In this document: piece after piece, positions 31,258-41,812 of the stretch
How the letters are laid out: each line of letters starts with the position of its first letter
Numbering within the stretch: position 1 is the stretch's first letter
Assembly: GCF_030503735.1 (NCBI RefSeq)
Contig: NZ_CP073096.1
Location: forward strand, 620,001 to 684,000
Direction: 5' to 3'
Origin: Corynebacterium tuberculostearicum
GTDB lineage: Bacteria; Actinomycetota; Actinomycetes; Mycobacteriales; Mycobacteriaceae
Length of the DNA stretch: 64,000 bases
Made by a program: the position numbers and the translations under genes
The notes under the pieces: model-generated
What the model was told of the DNA's origin: nothing
The model's database searches: none
Seen by the model: the letters and a program-made list of their open reading frames with translations, nothing else

Positions 31258-31340
31258 GGCGCTTTGTACGGCGTTGATGGTCAAGGCCTGCGTTTCGATG
31301 CCGGCGATTGGCCGAGTGCGCGGGGCACGGGTGCTCGCGG

Positions 31341-31346
31341 TATGAT
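31341..31346 (+). promoter_or_regulatory. Candidate -10 element upstream of whiA (TATGAT)
   Basis: GGTATGAT in the 182-base gap between yvcK and whiA is a good extended -10 for a whiA promoter; it would give a leader of about 85 bases. A small hairpin CCCTT-GAGC-AAGGG lies further downstream in the leader. No clear -35 is seen. Confidence 0.4.
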
Positions 31347-31439
31347 GACAGAAATCCTTTCACCGCGATTACCCTTGAGCAAGGGCTCTTGGAGTGCATA
31401 AATTCCTTGTGATTTGAGTATAGAAATGGGGCGAACTAG

Positions 31440-32429
31440 GTGACCACACCATTGACCGAGCAGGTCAAAGAAGAACTAACGGCTGTCGTCGTGCCGCGCC
31501 AGTCCGCTCGTGCTGCAGAATTAGCGGCAATTTTGCGTTTTGCCGGCGAGCTGGATATTTCCGGTGACAACATGTCTTATGAACTGGCGCTGGAAAGCCA
31601 CGCCATTGCTCGCCGCGTGATCACTGCACTAGATGATCTCTATGGGATTGCCGCTGATAGTCACTTTGTTGGCCCTGCAGGAACCACGAAGAAAAGTCGT
31701 GTTACCGTACGAATTTCCACTGGGGCGAAAGAGCTGACACGCCGCCTAGGACTCATCACCCGTTCCGGCCACGCAGTCGTAGGGCTGCCGCCACAAGTAA
31801 TTTCCGGCACTGTTGCTGATAGTGAGGCAGCGTGGCGGGGCGCCTTTTTGGCGCACGGCAGCCTTACTGAGCCTGGGCGTTCCTCCGCGCTGGAGGTAAC
31901 GTGCCCGTGCCAGGAAGCCGCGTTGGCGCTGGTGGGGTGTGCTCGTCGCTTAGGCATTTCCGCCAAAACCAAGGAGACGCGCGGCGAGGACCGCGTAGTC
32001 GTGCGAGATGGCGATGCCATCGGGGCGCTACTGACCCGGATGGGCGCGCAAGAAACACGATTGAGCTGGGAGAAAAAGCGCGTGAAGCGGGAGGCTCATG
32101 ATACGTCTCGGCGCTTGGATAATTTTGATGATGCCAACCTCCGCCGCTCGGCCCGTGCGGCAGTAACGGCTGCGGCGCGCGTCGAGCGGGCTATGGAGAT
32201 TCTCGGTGATGACGTTCCTGAGCACCTCGCAGATGCGGGGCGCCTCCGAGTACAGCATCGGGAGGCCTCGCTAGAGGAACTCGGCCGCTTGGCTGAACCA
32301 CCCATGACCAAGGATGCGGTGGCTGGCCGCATTCGTCGCCTGTTGTCTATGGCTGATAAGCGCGCGAAGGAACTTGATATCCCCGATACCAACCAGGCTA
32401 TTACGGAGGATCTTTTCAACGAGTCTTAA
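31440..32429 (+). CDS. whiA: DNA-binding protein WhiA
   Basis: WhiA is a conserved Gram-positive regulator; in Streptomyces it acts with WhiB to start sporulation septation, and elsewhere it affects division and chromosome segregation. The 329-residue protein has the two LAGLIDADG-like halves ([19 protein letters not shown], about 21-40; [23 protein letters not shown], first part about 124-143) without homing nuclease activity, and a C-terminal helix-turn-helix ([25 protein letters not shown], about 281-305) that binds DNA. The start is GTG at 31440 with GGGG about eight bases upstream. It ends the uvrC-rapZ-yvcK-whiA cluster at a strong terminator. Confidence 0.96.
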   Translation: MTTPLTEQVKEELTAVVVPRQSARAAELAAILRFAGELDISGDNMSYELALESHAIARRVITALDDLYGIAADSHFVGPAGTTKKSRVTVRISTGAKELTRRLGLITRSGHAVVGLPPQVISGTVADSEAAWRGAFLAHGSLTEPGRSSALEVTCPCQEAALALVGCARRLGISAKTKETRGEDRVVVRDGDAIGALLTRMGAQETRLSWEKKRVKREAHDTSRRLDNFDDANLRRSARAAVTAAARVERAMEILGDDVPEHLADAGRLRVQHREASLEELGRLAEPPMTKDAVAGRIRRLLSMADKRAKELDIPDTNQAITEDLFNES

Positions 32430-32452
32430 GTTCTCGGAACAGCGCACAGATG

Positions 32453-32507
32453 CACAACTCCCCGCACCACGAATACCGAAGAGGTAGCTGTGCTGCGGGG
32501 AGTTGTG
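32453..32507. terminator. Bidirectional terminator between whiA and lactate permease
   Basis: CACAACTCCCCGCA (32453-32466) pairs perfectly over 14 bases with TGCGGGGAGTTGTG (32494-32507) around a 27-base loop, between two convergent genes. T-runs are short on both sides. Confidence 0.75.
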
Positions 32508-32526
32508 GCTTCAGTGGGGGCGAGGC

Positions 32527-34173
32527 CTAGGGAACCAAGAAGCCTAGGACGTTGGTCATCAAGAATACTATGACGCACACGGCGGCCAAGAAGGCGACCG
32601 AGTAACCCACAACGTTTTTCAGGATGACGGATTCCTTGCCTTCCATATTGACGGCGGTTGCCGCAATCGCGAGAGATTGCGGGGAGATCATCTTGCCCAC
32701 GACGCCGCCAGCGGTGTTAGCAGCAAGCATGAGGTCTGGGTTCACACTGATGCGTTCTGCTGCTGCCACTTGCAGGTTGGCAAAGAGGGCATTGGCGGAG
32801 GTGTCGGAGCCGGTTACTGCGGTACCGATCCAGCCTAGGACTGGAGCGAAGAGAGCGAAGATACCGCCAGCAGAAGAGACGAATTCGCCGATAGCAATGG
32901 TTTGGCCCGAATAGTTCATGGTGTATGCCAAGGCCAAGACCAAGATAATAGTCAGCGCGGAGAATTTCATGCGGCTAACGACGTCGCCAAAAGCACTTAC
33001 CGGCTGTCCAAAACTTAGGCTATAGCGGCCATTTTCATTGAAGAAGTGATAGACAACCGCGACGATGATTCCAGAAAGCAGAAGAAGCGTACCTGGGTTG
33101 CCAAAGACATTGAAGCTAAAGCTGGTATCCATGAGTTTGCCATCGGCGTCGACAATCGCGTCATCCAGCAACGGCCATGCAAAGTGGAGCTTGAAGAAAC
33201 CGAAGATAGCGGGCGCGGCAGTGGCGACAGCGAAGACGACAGTTACTACTGCATAGGGCAACAGCGCCATCCAAATGCGGCGGCCGTTTAGGTCAGTTGT
33301 AGATTCAGCTGCTGGCAGCTCAAGTCGCTCGCGCAATTCCTTGACGCCCTTGGGCTTCCACACACGTAGGAAGGCAAAGGCACAGCCCAACGAGACGATG
33401 CAGGCGATGACGTTGGTGAGCTGGTAAGCAAAGAAGGTTGCGGCTAGCCACTGTGCAAGGGCGAAAGAGGCGCCGACGACAGCCGCTGCCGGCGCAGTCT
33501 CCTTGACGCCACGGATCCCATCCAGGATGAAGGCAATAAGGAAAGGAACAATGGCGGCGATAAGCAGCACCTGCAAAGAAATCAACGCGGCAATATCATG
33601 CGTTTGATCAGCACTGCGACCGGCAACCTCGCCGGCGGTAGTGACCGGAATGCCAACGGCGCCAAAGGCAACTGGGGCGGTATTAGCGATCAACACCACA
33701 GTCGCAGCACGTAGCGGTTTTACCCCTAGCGCCATAATCATGGTTGCGGTAATCGCAACGGGTGCGCCGAAGCCAGCGAGAGCCTCGAGCAAGCCACCGA
33801 AGCAAAAGGCAATAAGGATAGCCTGGATACGAATATCGCCATCGCCCAAAAGGTCAAAAGTTTTGCGCAAGTCCTCGAAGCGCCCAGAAGCAACGGTGAT
33901 CTCATAGAACCAAATAGCGGTGATGATCACCCAGACGATGGGAAGTAGACCAAAGAGCCCGCCGCGCACAGCGGAGGACAATGCCATATCTACCGGCATA
34001 GAAAAGCCGAGGATTGCGATAAGGATGGATACTGCAAGGGCCACGGCACCAGATGTATGGGCGCGCGCTTTGACTCCGAGCAGCATGATAAAGAATGCGA
34101 TGAGGGGGAGAATCGCCACGAGAGCGGTAAGCCCGAGGCTGTCGCCCACAGCAGAGGTATTAATTTCGAACAA
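32527..34173 (-). CDS. lldP: L-lactate permease family transporter
   Basis: This 548-residue membrane protein is a lactate/glycolate permease (LldP/LctP family) that takes up L-lactate with protons. It has about 13 hydrophobic segments spread along the whole length (e.g. LTALVAILPLIAFFIMLLG at about 13-31) and family-typical stretches such as LIAFCFGGLLEALAGFGAPVA and TGSDTSANALFANLQ. A longer open frame starts at 34452, but a TTG at 34173 has AAGGA six bases upstream and gives the family N-terminus (FEINTSAVGDSLG), so I start there. It is divergent from gap. No lactate dehydrogenase gene (lldD) is adjacent, unlike the C. glutamicum cg3226-lldD arrangement, as I recall it. Confidence 0.9.
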   Translation of the reverse strand: MFEINTSAVGDSLGLTALVAILPLIAFFIMLLGVKARAHTSGAVALAVSILIAILGFSMPVDMALSSAVRGGLFGLLPIVWVIITAIWFYEITVASGRFEDLRKTFDLLGDGDIRIQAILIAFCFGGLLEALAGFGAPVAITATMIMALGVKPLRAATVVLIANTAPVAFGAVGIPVTTAGEVAGRSADQTHDIAALISLQVLLIAAIVPFLIAFILDGIRGVKETAPAAAVVGASFALAQWLAATFFAYQLTNVIACIVSLGCAFAFLRVWKPKGVKELRERLELPAAESTTDLNGRRIWMALLPYAVVTVVFAVATAAPAIFGFFKLHFAWPLLDDAIVDADGKLMDTSFSFNVFGNPGTLLLLSGIIVAVVYHFFNENGRYSLSFGQPVSAFGDVVSRMKFSALTIILVLALAYTMNYSGQTIAIGEFVSSAGGIFALFAPVLGWIGTAVTGSDTSANALFANLQVAAAERISVNPDLMLAANTAGGVVGKMISPQSLAIAATAVNMEGKESVILKNVVGYSVAFLAAVCVIVFLMTNVLGFLVP

Positions 34174-35713
<1,540 letters not shown>

Positions 35714-35830
35714 ACTAGAGCTCCAGCAATGAGAATCCGGCCCCGATGCAAGCCCAAACGGCGCTGCGTCGCGGTCGGTACTCTTATATCTATAGCCTTT
35801 AACCCATCCGAAATAATTAAGGAGTAAATA
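35714..35830 (+). promoter_or_regulatory. gap-pgk intergenic region with imperfect hairpin
   Basis: CCGGCCCCGA (about 35738-35747) can pair imperfectly with TCGCGGTCGG around 35770-35779 (one mismatch and one G-U). This may be an attenuator or a processing/stability element that lets gap mRNA accumulate above pgk-tpiA. No T-run follows. Confidence 0.3.
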
Positions 35831-37048
35831 ATGGCTTTCCAGACTCTTGACGACCTCCTCAAGGAGGGCGTCGAATCCCGCCACGTCCTTGTTCGCTCTG
35901 ACTTCAATGTTCCACTCGATGAAGAGGGAAATATTACCGATCCGGGACGCATCAACGCTTCTCTTCCGACCATCAAGGCACTGGTAGAAGGCGGCGCAAA
36001 GGTCATTCTTTCCGCACACCTGGGTCGCCCAAAGGGTGAGGTGAACGCTAAGTATTCCTTGGCCCCAGTAGCAGAGGCGCTGTCTGAGGCACTTGGCCAG
36101 TACGTCGCCTTGGCCGGCGATGTCACCGGGGAAGACGCTCATGAGCGTGCGAACGGCCTCAACGACGGCGACGTGATGTTGGTAGAAAACGTCCGCTTCG
36201 ATCCTCGTGAAACCTCCAAGGACGAGGCGGAGCGCGGCCAGTTCGCTGACGAGCTCGTTGCTCTGGCAGCCGATAACGGCGCTTTTGTCTCTGATGGCTT
36301 TGGTGTTGTTCACCGTGCGCAGGCATCTGTGTATGACGTCGCTAAGCTCCTGCCGGCTTACGCAGGCAAGTTGGTAGAAAAGGAGCTTTCGGTTCTTTCC
36401 ACCGTGGGCAAGGAGCCGGAGCACCCGTACGTCGTAGTACTCGGCGGCGCTAAGGTCTCGGATAAGCTCGGCGTGATTGAGGCGCTGGCAGGCAGGGCAG
36501 ACAGGGTCATCATTGGTGGCGGCATGTGCTATACCCTGCTGGCTGCTAAGGGCTATAACGTCCAAGAGTCCTTGCTGCAGGAAGACCAGATCGATAACTG
36601 CAAGGACCTCCTCGAGCGCTTCGGTGACAAGCTGGTCCTCCCGGTTGATCTCACAGCCGCAAGCAAGTTCGCAGCAGATGCAGAGACCCAAGTGGTCGAA
36701 CTCGATAGCATCCCTGAGGGCTGGATGTCCCTAGATATTGGACCTAAGTCCGTGGAGAAGTTCGCAGAGGTTCTCGCCTCTTCCAAGACCGTGTTCTGGA
36801 ACGGCCCAATGGGTGTCTTCGAAATGGAGGCCTTCTCCAAGGGCACCGCTGGTGTAGCGCAGGCCATTATCGACGCCACTGCAAAGAACGGTTCCTTCTC
36901 TGTCGTCGGCGGCGGCGACTCCGCTGCCTCGGTGCGCATGCTCGGCCTAGACGAGGATGGCTTTAGCCACATCTCCACCGGAGGTGGTGCCTCCCTCGAG
37001 TACCTAGAGGGCAAGGAACTACCGGGCGTTTCTGTTTTGGAAGCCTAA
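35831..37048 (+). CDS. pgk: Phosphoglycerate kinase
   Basis: Pgk transfers phosphate from 1,3-bisphosphoglycerate to ADP. The 405-residue monomer has the substrate-binding [26 protein letters not shown], first part about residues 23-40, the basic patch HLGRPKGE, the hinge and nucleotide region [18 protein letters not shown] (about 201-218), [15 protein letters not shown] (about 325-339) and [15 protein letters not shown]. The ATG has TTAAGGAGT at good spacing. tpiA follows after 39 bases. Confidence 0.97.
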   Translation: MAFQTLDDLLKEGVESRHVLVRSDFNVPLDEEGNITDPGRINASLPTIKALVEGGAKVILSAHLGRPKGEVNAKYSLAPVAEALSEALGQYVALAGDVTGEDAHERANGLNDGDVMLVENVRFDPRETSKDEAERGQFADELVALAADNGAFVSDGFGVVHRAQASVYDVAKLLPAYAGKLVEKELSVLSTVGKEPEHPYVVVLGGAKVSDKLGVIEALAGRADRVIIGGGMCYTLLAAKGYNVQESLLQEDQIDNCKDLLERFGDKLVLPVDLTAASKFAADAETQVVELDSIPEGWMSLDIGPKSVEKFAEVLASSKTVFWNGPMGVFEMEAFSKGTAGVAQAIIDATAKNGSFSVVGGGDSAASVRMLGLDEDGFSHISTGGGASLEYLEGKELPGVSVLEA

Positions 37049-37087
37049 AACAGCCTTCTTAACTTGCCAGAAAGAGAGGATAAATTC

Positions 37088-37870
37088 ATGGCACGTACCC
37101 CACTTATTGCAGGTAACTGGAAGATGAACCTCGACCACGTTGAGGCCATCGGCTCTGTTCAGAAGTTCGCCTTTTCTCTGCCAAAGGATTACTACGAGAA
37201 GGTTGACGTGGCCTACATGGTCCCGTTTACCGATATTCGCACCATTCAGACGCTGGTAGAGGGCGATAAGCTGCAGATCACCTACGGAGCGCAAGACATC
37301 TCCAAGCACGAGTCAGGTGCTTTCACCGGTGAGGTATCCGGTCAGATGCTGGCTAAGCTTGGCTGCAGCTGGGTTGTAGTAGGCCACTCGGAGCGCCGTC
37401 AGTACCACGGCGAGACCGATAATCTCGTTGCGGAAAAGGCCGCGGCAGCTTTGGACAACGATATAAGCCCGATTGTATGCGTGGGCGAGCCACTGACCGT
37501 GCGTGAGTCCGGTACCCATGTGGACTACGTGGTCAACCAGACCCGCAACTCCCTGGCTGGTCTCAGCTCGGAGCAGCTTGCCAAGACCGTCATCGCTTAT
37601 GAGCCGGTCTGGGCCATTGGCACCGGCAAGGTAGCCTCCGCAGACGACGCGCAAGAAGTTTGCGCCGCTATCCGCGAGCTCGTCAAGGAGCTGGCCGGCG
37701 ATGAAGTTGCGGAAGGCATCCGCATTCTCTATGGCGGTTCCGTCAAGGTTGATTCTGTAGCGGAGATCGTCAGCAAGCCGGACGTTGATGGCGGCCTCAT
37801 CGGCGGCGCTTCCTTGGTCGGCGAAGAGTTTGCCAATCTGGCTGCTAATGCAGCAAACGCACTGAACTAA
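37088..37870 (+). CDS. tpiA: Triosephosphate isomerase
   Basis: Triosephosphate isomerase interconverts dihydroxyacetone phosphate and glyceraldehyde 3-phosphate. The 260-residue TIM barrel has GNWKMN with the catalytic Lys (about 10-15), the electrophilic His in [15 protein letters not shown] (about 97-111), and the catalytic Glu in [15 protein letters not shown] (about 170-184), then the phosphate loop YGGSVK. GAGAGGA about eight bases before the ATG at 37088 fixes the start. In C. glutamicum I recall ppc between tpi and secG; here secG follows without it. Confidence 0.97.
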   Translation: MARTPLIAGNWKMNLDHVEAIGSVQKFAFSLPKDYYEKVDVAYMVPFTDIRTIQTLVEGDKLQITYGAQDISKHESGAFTGEVSGQMLAKLGCSWVVVGHSERRQYHGETDNLVAEKAAAALDNDISPIVCVGEPLTVRESGTHVDYVVNQTRNSLAGLSSEQLAKTVIAYEPVWAIGTGKVASADDAQEVCAAIRELVKELAGDEVAEGIRILYGGSVKVDSVAEIVSKPDVDGGLIGGASLVGEEFANLAANAANALN

Positions 37871-37903
37871 CAGCAGTTACCACCTGTCACAGGTTGGCGC
37901 CTT

Positions 37904-37934
37904 GGCGCGGGTTGGAATGGTTCCAGCCCGCGCC
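37904..37934 (+). terminator. Strong hairpin after tpiA, without T-run
   Basis: GGCGCGGGTTGGAA (37904-37917) pairs with TTCCAGCCCGCGCC (37921-37934) over 14 bases with one G-U, closing a three-base loop, 33 bases after the tpiA stop. No T-run follows, so it may be a terminator or an mRNA 3'-end stabiliser. A small ACCTG/CAGGT hairpin precedes it. Confidence 0.55.
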
Positions 37935-38054
37935 GTGGTGTACAGTGGGCCGGTGTGATCGCTTTGCAAGACGCAAAGCGCAAAAGTACGTTACCGCGCC
38001 AGCGGGTGATATAAGGCAACCGCAGAGCGCACGTTAGAAATAAGGATTATCCTC
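37935..38054 (+). promoter_or_regulatory. secG promoter and leader hairpin
   Basis: TGTACAGT (about 37939-37946) is a good extended -10. The leader then holds the perfect 8-base-stem hairpin CGCTTTGC-AAGAC-GCAAAGCG (37960-37980), some 75 bases before the secG ATG. Its function is unknown; it could affect mRNA stability or be a regulatory structure. Confidence 0.5.
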
Positions 38055-38288
38055 ATGGTCTTGGCACTGGAAATCATCTTGGTCATCGCAGCTATTTTGA
38101 TGTCCATCTTCGTGCTATTGCACAAGGGCAAGGGTGGCGGCTTGTCCAGCCTCTTTGGTGGCGGTGTACAGTCGAACCTTTCCGGCTCGACCGTCGTGGA
38201 AAAGAACCTCGACCGCTACACCGTGGTTATGGTTATCATCTGGCTTGCATGCATCGTGGGTCTAAACCTGATCCAAGCATACGCCTAG
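38055..38288 (+). CDS. secG: Preprotein translocase subunit SecG
   Basis: SecG is the small accessory subunit of the SecYEG protein-conducting channel in the cytoplasmic membrane. The 77-residue protein has two membrane segments (about 3-22, VLALEIILVIAAILMSIFVL, and about 55-74, VVMVIIWLACIVGLNLIQAY) joined by the diagnostic loop HKGKGGGLSSLFGGGVQSNLSGSTVVEKNL, first part about residues 23-40, which is close to invariant in the family. Length is normal. It ends the glycolytic cluster and faces pgl across a shared hairpin. Confidence 0.95.
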   Translation: MVLALEIILVIAAILMSIFVLLHKGKGGGLSSLFGGGVQSNLSGSTVVEKNLDRYTVVMVIIWLACIVGLNLIQAYA

Positions 38289-38310
38289 AAACTAGGGTTC
38301 GACGCAGAAG

Positions 38311-38377
38311 GCGCCGACACAAGCTTCCAATCTCTCGCTTTCCTTCAACGGAATGACGAGGGGAGCGGTGTCGGCGC
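38311..38377. terminator. Bidirectional terminator between secG and pgl
   Basis: GCGCCGACAC (38311-38320) pairs perfectly with GTGTCGGCGC (38368-38377), followed by TCTTTTAT on the plus strand. The 47-base loop is long for a terminator. It lies between convergent genes. Confidence 0.6.
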
Positions 38378-38426
38378 TCTTTTATGTTTATAGGTGAGGT
38401 CGTGCCGGTCTAGGGCGAAATTTTGC

Positions 38427-39188
38427 TTATAACTCGGACACAGCGTCATCCGCTAGGAAAAGGATGGTTTCTGCTCGTCCGTGGGCACCAGCAGCCGGCC
38501 ATTCTTCTGGATCCGCGCCCTCTACGACGTGCTTGGCTGCTTCTGCCTTGGCCTCGCCAGCCACAAGGAGCCAGATGCGTTCGGATCGGTTAACCGCGGG
38601 AAGGGTAAGCGTGATTCGTTCGCTCGGGGGCTTGGGGGAATCATGCACCGGAACAGCTAATTCCTCCTGCTCCCGGATGGCGGAAGAGTGAGGGAACAAA
38701 GAATTGATATGGCCCTCTTCTCCCATACCTAGCAAGTGCAGATCGAATCCGTTAGGAGCAAACTCTTTCAGCTCCGGTTCATAAGCACTTGCCGCAGCTT
38801 CCATGGAAACCGCGCCTAGATCAAAGCCGTGAATGTTTTGATCCGGAATATCCACGTGGTTAAGCAGGGCGGCACGGGCTTGGCCCTCATTAGAATCGGC
38901 ATCTGTCACGGGCACATTGCGCTCATCACCAAAGAATACGTGTACGCGCGCCCAATCGATTCGCTGCGCGGGGAAGTTTTCACCCTGTTGCTGTGCCGCA
39001 AAATCCAACCGAGCAAGCTCATGGAGAACCCCGATTCCTGCACTGCCACCGGTGAGGACAACACGCGCAATGCCATCGTGGTGGAGGCCGCCACCTGCCG
39101 CCTGAATGCGGGCTACGGTATCGATGAATTTGAGTGCGGCCTGTGAGATAAGGTCATCCACATCGCTTACGCGGTGAAGAGCTACCAT
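38427..39188 (-). CDS. pgl: 6-phosphogluconolactonase
   Basis: Pgl hydrolyses 6-phosphogluconolactone to 6-phosphogluconate in the oxidative pentose phosphate pathway. The 253-residue protein belongs to the glucosamine-6-phosphate isomerase-like DevB family: VLTGGSAGIGVLHEL (about 44-58), VHVFFGDERNVPVTDADSNEG (first part about 80-96) and LHLLGMGEEGHINSLFP (about 142-158) are the conserved blocks. It is encoded last in the tkt-tal-zwf-opcA-pgl cluster, 42 bases after opcA, as in C. glutamicum (devB). Confidence 0.94.
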   Translation of the reverse strand: MVALHRVSDVDDLISQAALKFIDTVARIQAAGGGLHHDGIARVVLTGGSAGIGVLHELARLDFAAQQQGENFPAQRIDWARVHVFFGDERNVPVTDADSNEGQARAALLNHVDIPDQNIHGFDLGAVSMEAAASAYEPELKEFAPNGFDLHLLGMGEEGHINSLFPHSSAIREQEELAVPVHDSPKPPSERITLTLPAVNRSERIWLLVAGEAKAEAAKHVVEGADPEEWPAAGAHGRAETILFLADDAVSEL

Positions 39189-39230
39189 TATGTATCGAAA
39201 TCCTTTGCAAAGAATCGGGGTTAAGCCGTT

Positions 39231-40166
39231 TTACTGATTACTGTAGTCTACTTGGGCGAGGGCGCGGAGCGCTTGGGCGTAGGTTTTATCGGCGTCCAGA
39301 TGACGCAGTTCTTCAGAGAGCACTTCAGTTTGAGAACGATTGTTCAGGCTGACTAGGGAATCCGGGGAGCCTGGAACGCAGACACGCACCGTCCGCTCAT
39401 CAACGACGTCGACATCGACGTGGCTAGTTTCCCGATTAAAACGCAGGTGAGCCACGGGGAAGTGGTGTTCTTCCGATTCTGTAACTGTGCGGTGGACCGG
39501 AACTGCTAAGCGATCGAGCAACCAGCCCGCTGCAAAGTCGGGCGCTGGATGGCCGGCGGGGCCTGCAACCTCGACTGAGGTTACGGGTTCGTGTGGATGG
39601 CGGTCTAAAGCCGAGGCGACGACACCACGCCACAAAGTGATGGCAGCCCACGACATATCGGAATCACCTGGGGTATATCCGGCTGACAAGGTTCGCAGAG
39701 CTTCACCAGAAACACGGCCATCAAAAGCCACGTTAGTGATGCGACGTTGAGCCAGCTTTCCTACTGAGCTGGTGGCTGGATCGGGTGGGCATAAGGTGGG
39801 CCACCAAGCAACCAATGGGGTATCGGGAAGGAGTAGCGGTGTGACAACGGCTTCGTCTTGGTCTACCAAGGCACCGTGAAGCTTCATGATAACCATCTCA
39901 GAAGCGCCCGCTTCACCGCCCACGCGCAGCTGGGCATCGAGATGGGTTTCTGCTTGCCGGTCACCGGTTACGACGACTAATACGCGCGATGGATGCTCGT
40001 GGGAAGCATCGCGCACGGAGGCAAGGATATTTTCGAGGTCCTCGTCCTCGCGTGCCGCGACAATGAGGGTGAGCACTCGGCCGGTAGTTAGGGTGTAGTG
40101 TTCTTGCGCCTCCACCAGCTTCTTGGAGATTTCACGCGTAGTGGTATTGGGCAATGGAATAATCAT
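39231..40166 (-). CDS. opcA: Glucose-6-phosphate dehydrogenase assembly protein OpcA
   Basis: OpcA is required for full activity and proper assembly of glucose-6-phosphate dehydrogenase in cyanobacteria and Actinobacteria, and is a subunit or allosteric partner of Zwf in corynebacteria. The 311-residue protein shows the family start MIIPLPNTTTREISKKLVEA, the strand VLTLIVAAREDE, a central GEAGASEMVIMKLHG and LLPDTPLVAWWP, and the C-terminal domain. No catalytic motif is apparent. It is encoded 14 bases downstream of zwf. Confidence 0.95.
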   Translation of the reverse strand: MIIPLPNTTTREISKKLVEAQEHYTLTTGRVLTLIVAAREDEDLENILASVRDASHEHPSRVLVVVTGDRQAETHLDAQLRVGGEAGASEMVIMKLHGALVDQDEAVVTPLLLPDTPLVAWWPTLCPPDPATSSVGKLAQRRITNVAFDGRVSGEALRTLSAGYTPGDSDMSWAAITLWRGVVASALDRHPHEPVTSVEVAGPAGHPAPDFAAGWLLDRLAVPVHRTVTESEEHHFPVAHLRFNRETSHVDVDVVDERTVRVCVPGSPDSLVSLNNRSQTEVLSEELRHLDADKTYAQALRALAQVDYSNQ

Positions 40167-40180
40167 TGTCTGCGTCCCTC

Positions 40181-41713
40181 CTATGGGCGGCGCCAGGAGT
40201 GCCCCCGGCGGCGCAACATTCTATCGGCGGATTCTGGGCCCCACGTGCCAGCGCGGTATTCCTCCGGTTGACCTGCTTCGGACCAGTAATCGATAATGGG
40301 ATCCAAAATCGACCAGGAAAGTTCCACCTCTTCGTTGGTGGGGAAGAGCGAGGACTCATCGAGGAGGGCATCCAAAATCAGGCGCTCGTATGCTTCCGGA
40401 GATTCCTCGGTAAAGGCCTCAGCATAAGCAAAGTCCATATTGACGTCGCGGACCTCCATGGTGGAGCCGGGCACCTTGGAACCAAAGCGCATGGTGACAC
40501 CTTCATCCGGCTGCACGCGGATGACTACGGCGTTTCGTCCCAGCGCATCGGTCTGGCCGTCGATGAATGGTTGATTTGGCGCTGCCTTGAATACCAGCGC
40601 AATCTCGGTCACGCGGCGGCCCAAGCGCTTGCCCGTGCGCAGGTAAAAGGGTACTCCTCCCCAGCGGCGGGAGTTTACTTCCAAGGTGCAGGCTGCATAG
40701 GTCTCCGTCGTGGACTCTGGGTCGAAGCCTTCTTCTTCGCGCAAGCCCTTGACAAACTCGGAGCCTTGCCAGCCGGCGGAGTACTGGCCGCGAGCAGTCG
40801 TTTTATTGAGTGGGTGCACGGCGTGGGTAGCGCGCAGCACCTTGACCTTTTCTGCCTGCAGGGCCTCAGGCTCGAAGGAGGACGGTTCTTCCATCGCAAC
40901 TAGAGCCAAAAGCTGCAGCAGGTGGTTCTGGATGACATCTCGAGCCGCACCGATGCCGTCATAATAGCCAGCGCGGCCGCCAAGGCCAATATCTTCGGCC
41001 ATGGTGATTTGGACGTGATCGATGTAGTGGGCGTTCCACATGGGTTCAAAAATTTGATTCGCAAAGCGCAAAGCCATGATGTTTTGCACCGTTTCTTTGC
41101 CCAAATAATGGTCAATGCGGAAGACCGCGGACTCGGGGAAGACGGCGTTGACAATCTCATTGAGCTTGCGGGCAGACTCTTGATCGTGGCCGAAGGGCTT
41201 CTCAATGATTACTCGCCGCCACGAGTCCTCGACGGAGTTGGCCATGCCCACCCGCTCCAGCTGGTGGCAGATATTGGAGAAGAAATCCGGGGGAACCGAA
41301 AGGTAGTATGCCCAGTTGCTGCCGGTGCCGCGCTCGCGATCTAGCTCGCCCAAACGCGCCGAGAGGCGATCGAATCCAGCATCGTCGAAAGAGCCTTGCA
41401 CAAATTCGATTCCCTGGGATAAATGCTGCCAGACATCTTCATTGAACTCGGTACGTGAGCCAGCGATGACGGCTGAGCGAACGTAGTCGCAGAATGCGAC
41501 CTTGTCCCAGTTACGGCGACCATAACCCACAAGGGTAAAGCCAGCGGGTAGGAGGCCACGGCTCGCTAGGTCGTAGATTGCGGGCAGTAGCTTTTTATAT
41601 GCTAGGTCACCGGTAACGCCGAAGATGACCATGCCCGCGGGTCCTGCGATTCGCGGCAATCGCTTGTCGCTGGCATTGCGCAAGGGGTTGACCCAAGCGG
41701 CTGAGTTGGTCAC
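40181..41713 (-). CDS. zwf: Glucose-6-phosphate 1-dehydrogenase
   Basis: Zwf oxidises glucose 6-phosphate to 6-phosphogluconolactone, producing NADPH. The 510-residue protein has the nucleotide-binding VIFGVTGDLAYKKLLPAIYD (about 29-48), the active-site IDHYLGKETVQN (about 201-212) and the conserved EKPFGHD. The start is GTG with AAGGA six bases upstream. A hairpin and a TAGAAT box upstream on this strand suggest that zwf-opcA-pgl has its own promoter. OpcA, encoded next, is its partner. Confidence 0.96.
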   Translation of the reverse strand: MTNSAAWVNPLRNASDKRLPRIAGPAGMVIFGVTGDLAYKKLLPAIYDLASRGLLPAGFTLVGYGRRNWDKVAFCDYVRSAVIAGSRTEFNEDVWQHLSQGIEFVQGSFDDAGFDRLSARLGELDRERGTGSNWAYYLSVPPDFFSNICHQLERVGMANSVEDSWRRVIIEKPFGHDQESARKLNEIVNAVFPESAVFRIDHYLGKETVQNIMALRFANQIFEPMWNAHYIDHVQITMAEDIGLGGRAGYYDGIGAARDVIQNHLLQLLALVAMEEPSSFEPEALQAEKVKVLRATHAVHPLNKTTARGQYSAGWQGSEFVKGLREEEGFDPESTTETYAACTLEVNSRRWGGVPFYLRTGKRLGRRVTEIALVFKAAPNQPFIDGQTDALGRNAVVIRVQPDEGVTMRFGSKVPGSTMEVRDVNMDFAYAEAFTEESPEAYERLILDALLDESSLFPTNEEVELSWSILDPIIDYWSEAGQPEEYRAGTWGPESADRMLRRRGHSWRRP

Positions 41714-41754
41714 GAAGAATCCTTCCTGAGTTTATGGGCTTTAAGCTCGCTAAT

Positions 41755-41760
41755 ATTCTA
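41755..41760 (-). promoter_or_regulatory. Candidate -10 of the zwf-opcA-pgl promoter (TAGAAT)
   Basis: On the minus strand TAGAAT lies 41 bases before the zwf GTG and directly after the hairpin at 41770-41795. This suggests that zwf transcription restarts here rather than depending wholly on readthrough from tkt-tal. Confidence 0.5.
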
Positions 41761-41769
41761 GCGGCAGAA

Positions 41770-41795
41770 TGCCCCGCCGAATTCTCGGCGGGGCA
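41770..41795 (-). terminator. Hairpin between tal and zwf
   Basis: TGCCCCGCCGA (41770-41780) and TCGGCGGGGCA (41785-41795) form a perfect 11-base stem with a four-base loop. On the minus strand it follows the tal stop by 17 bases. The following TTCTGC is only weakly T-rich, so termination may be partial. Confidence 0.6.
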
Positions 41796-41812
41796 CAAGT
41801 CACACGGCTAGT

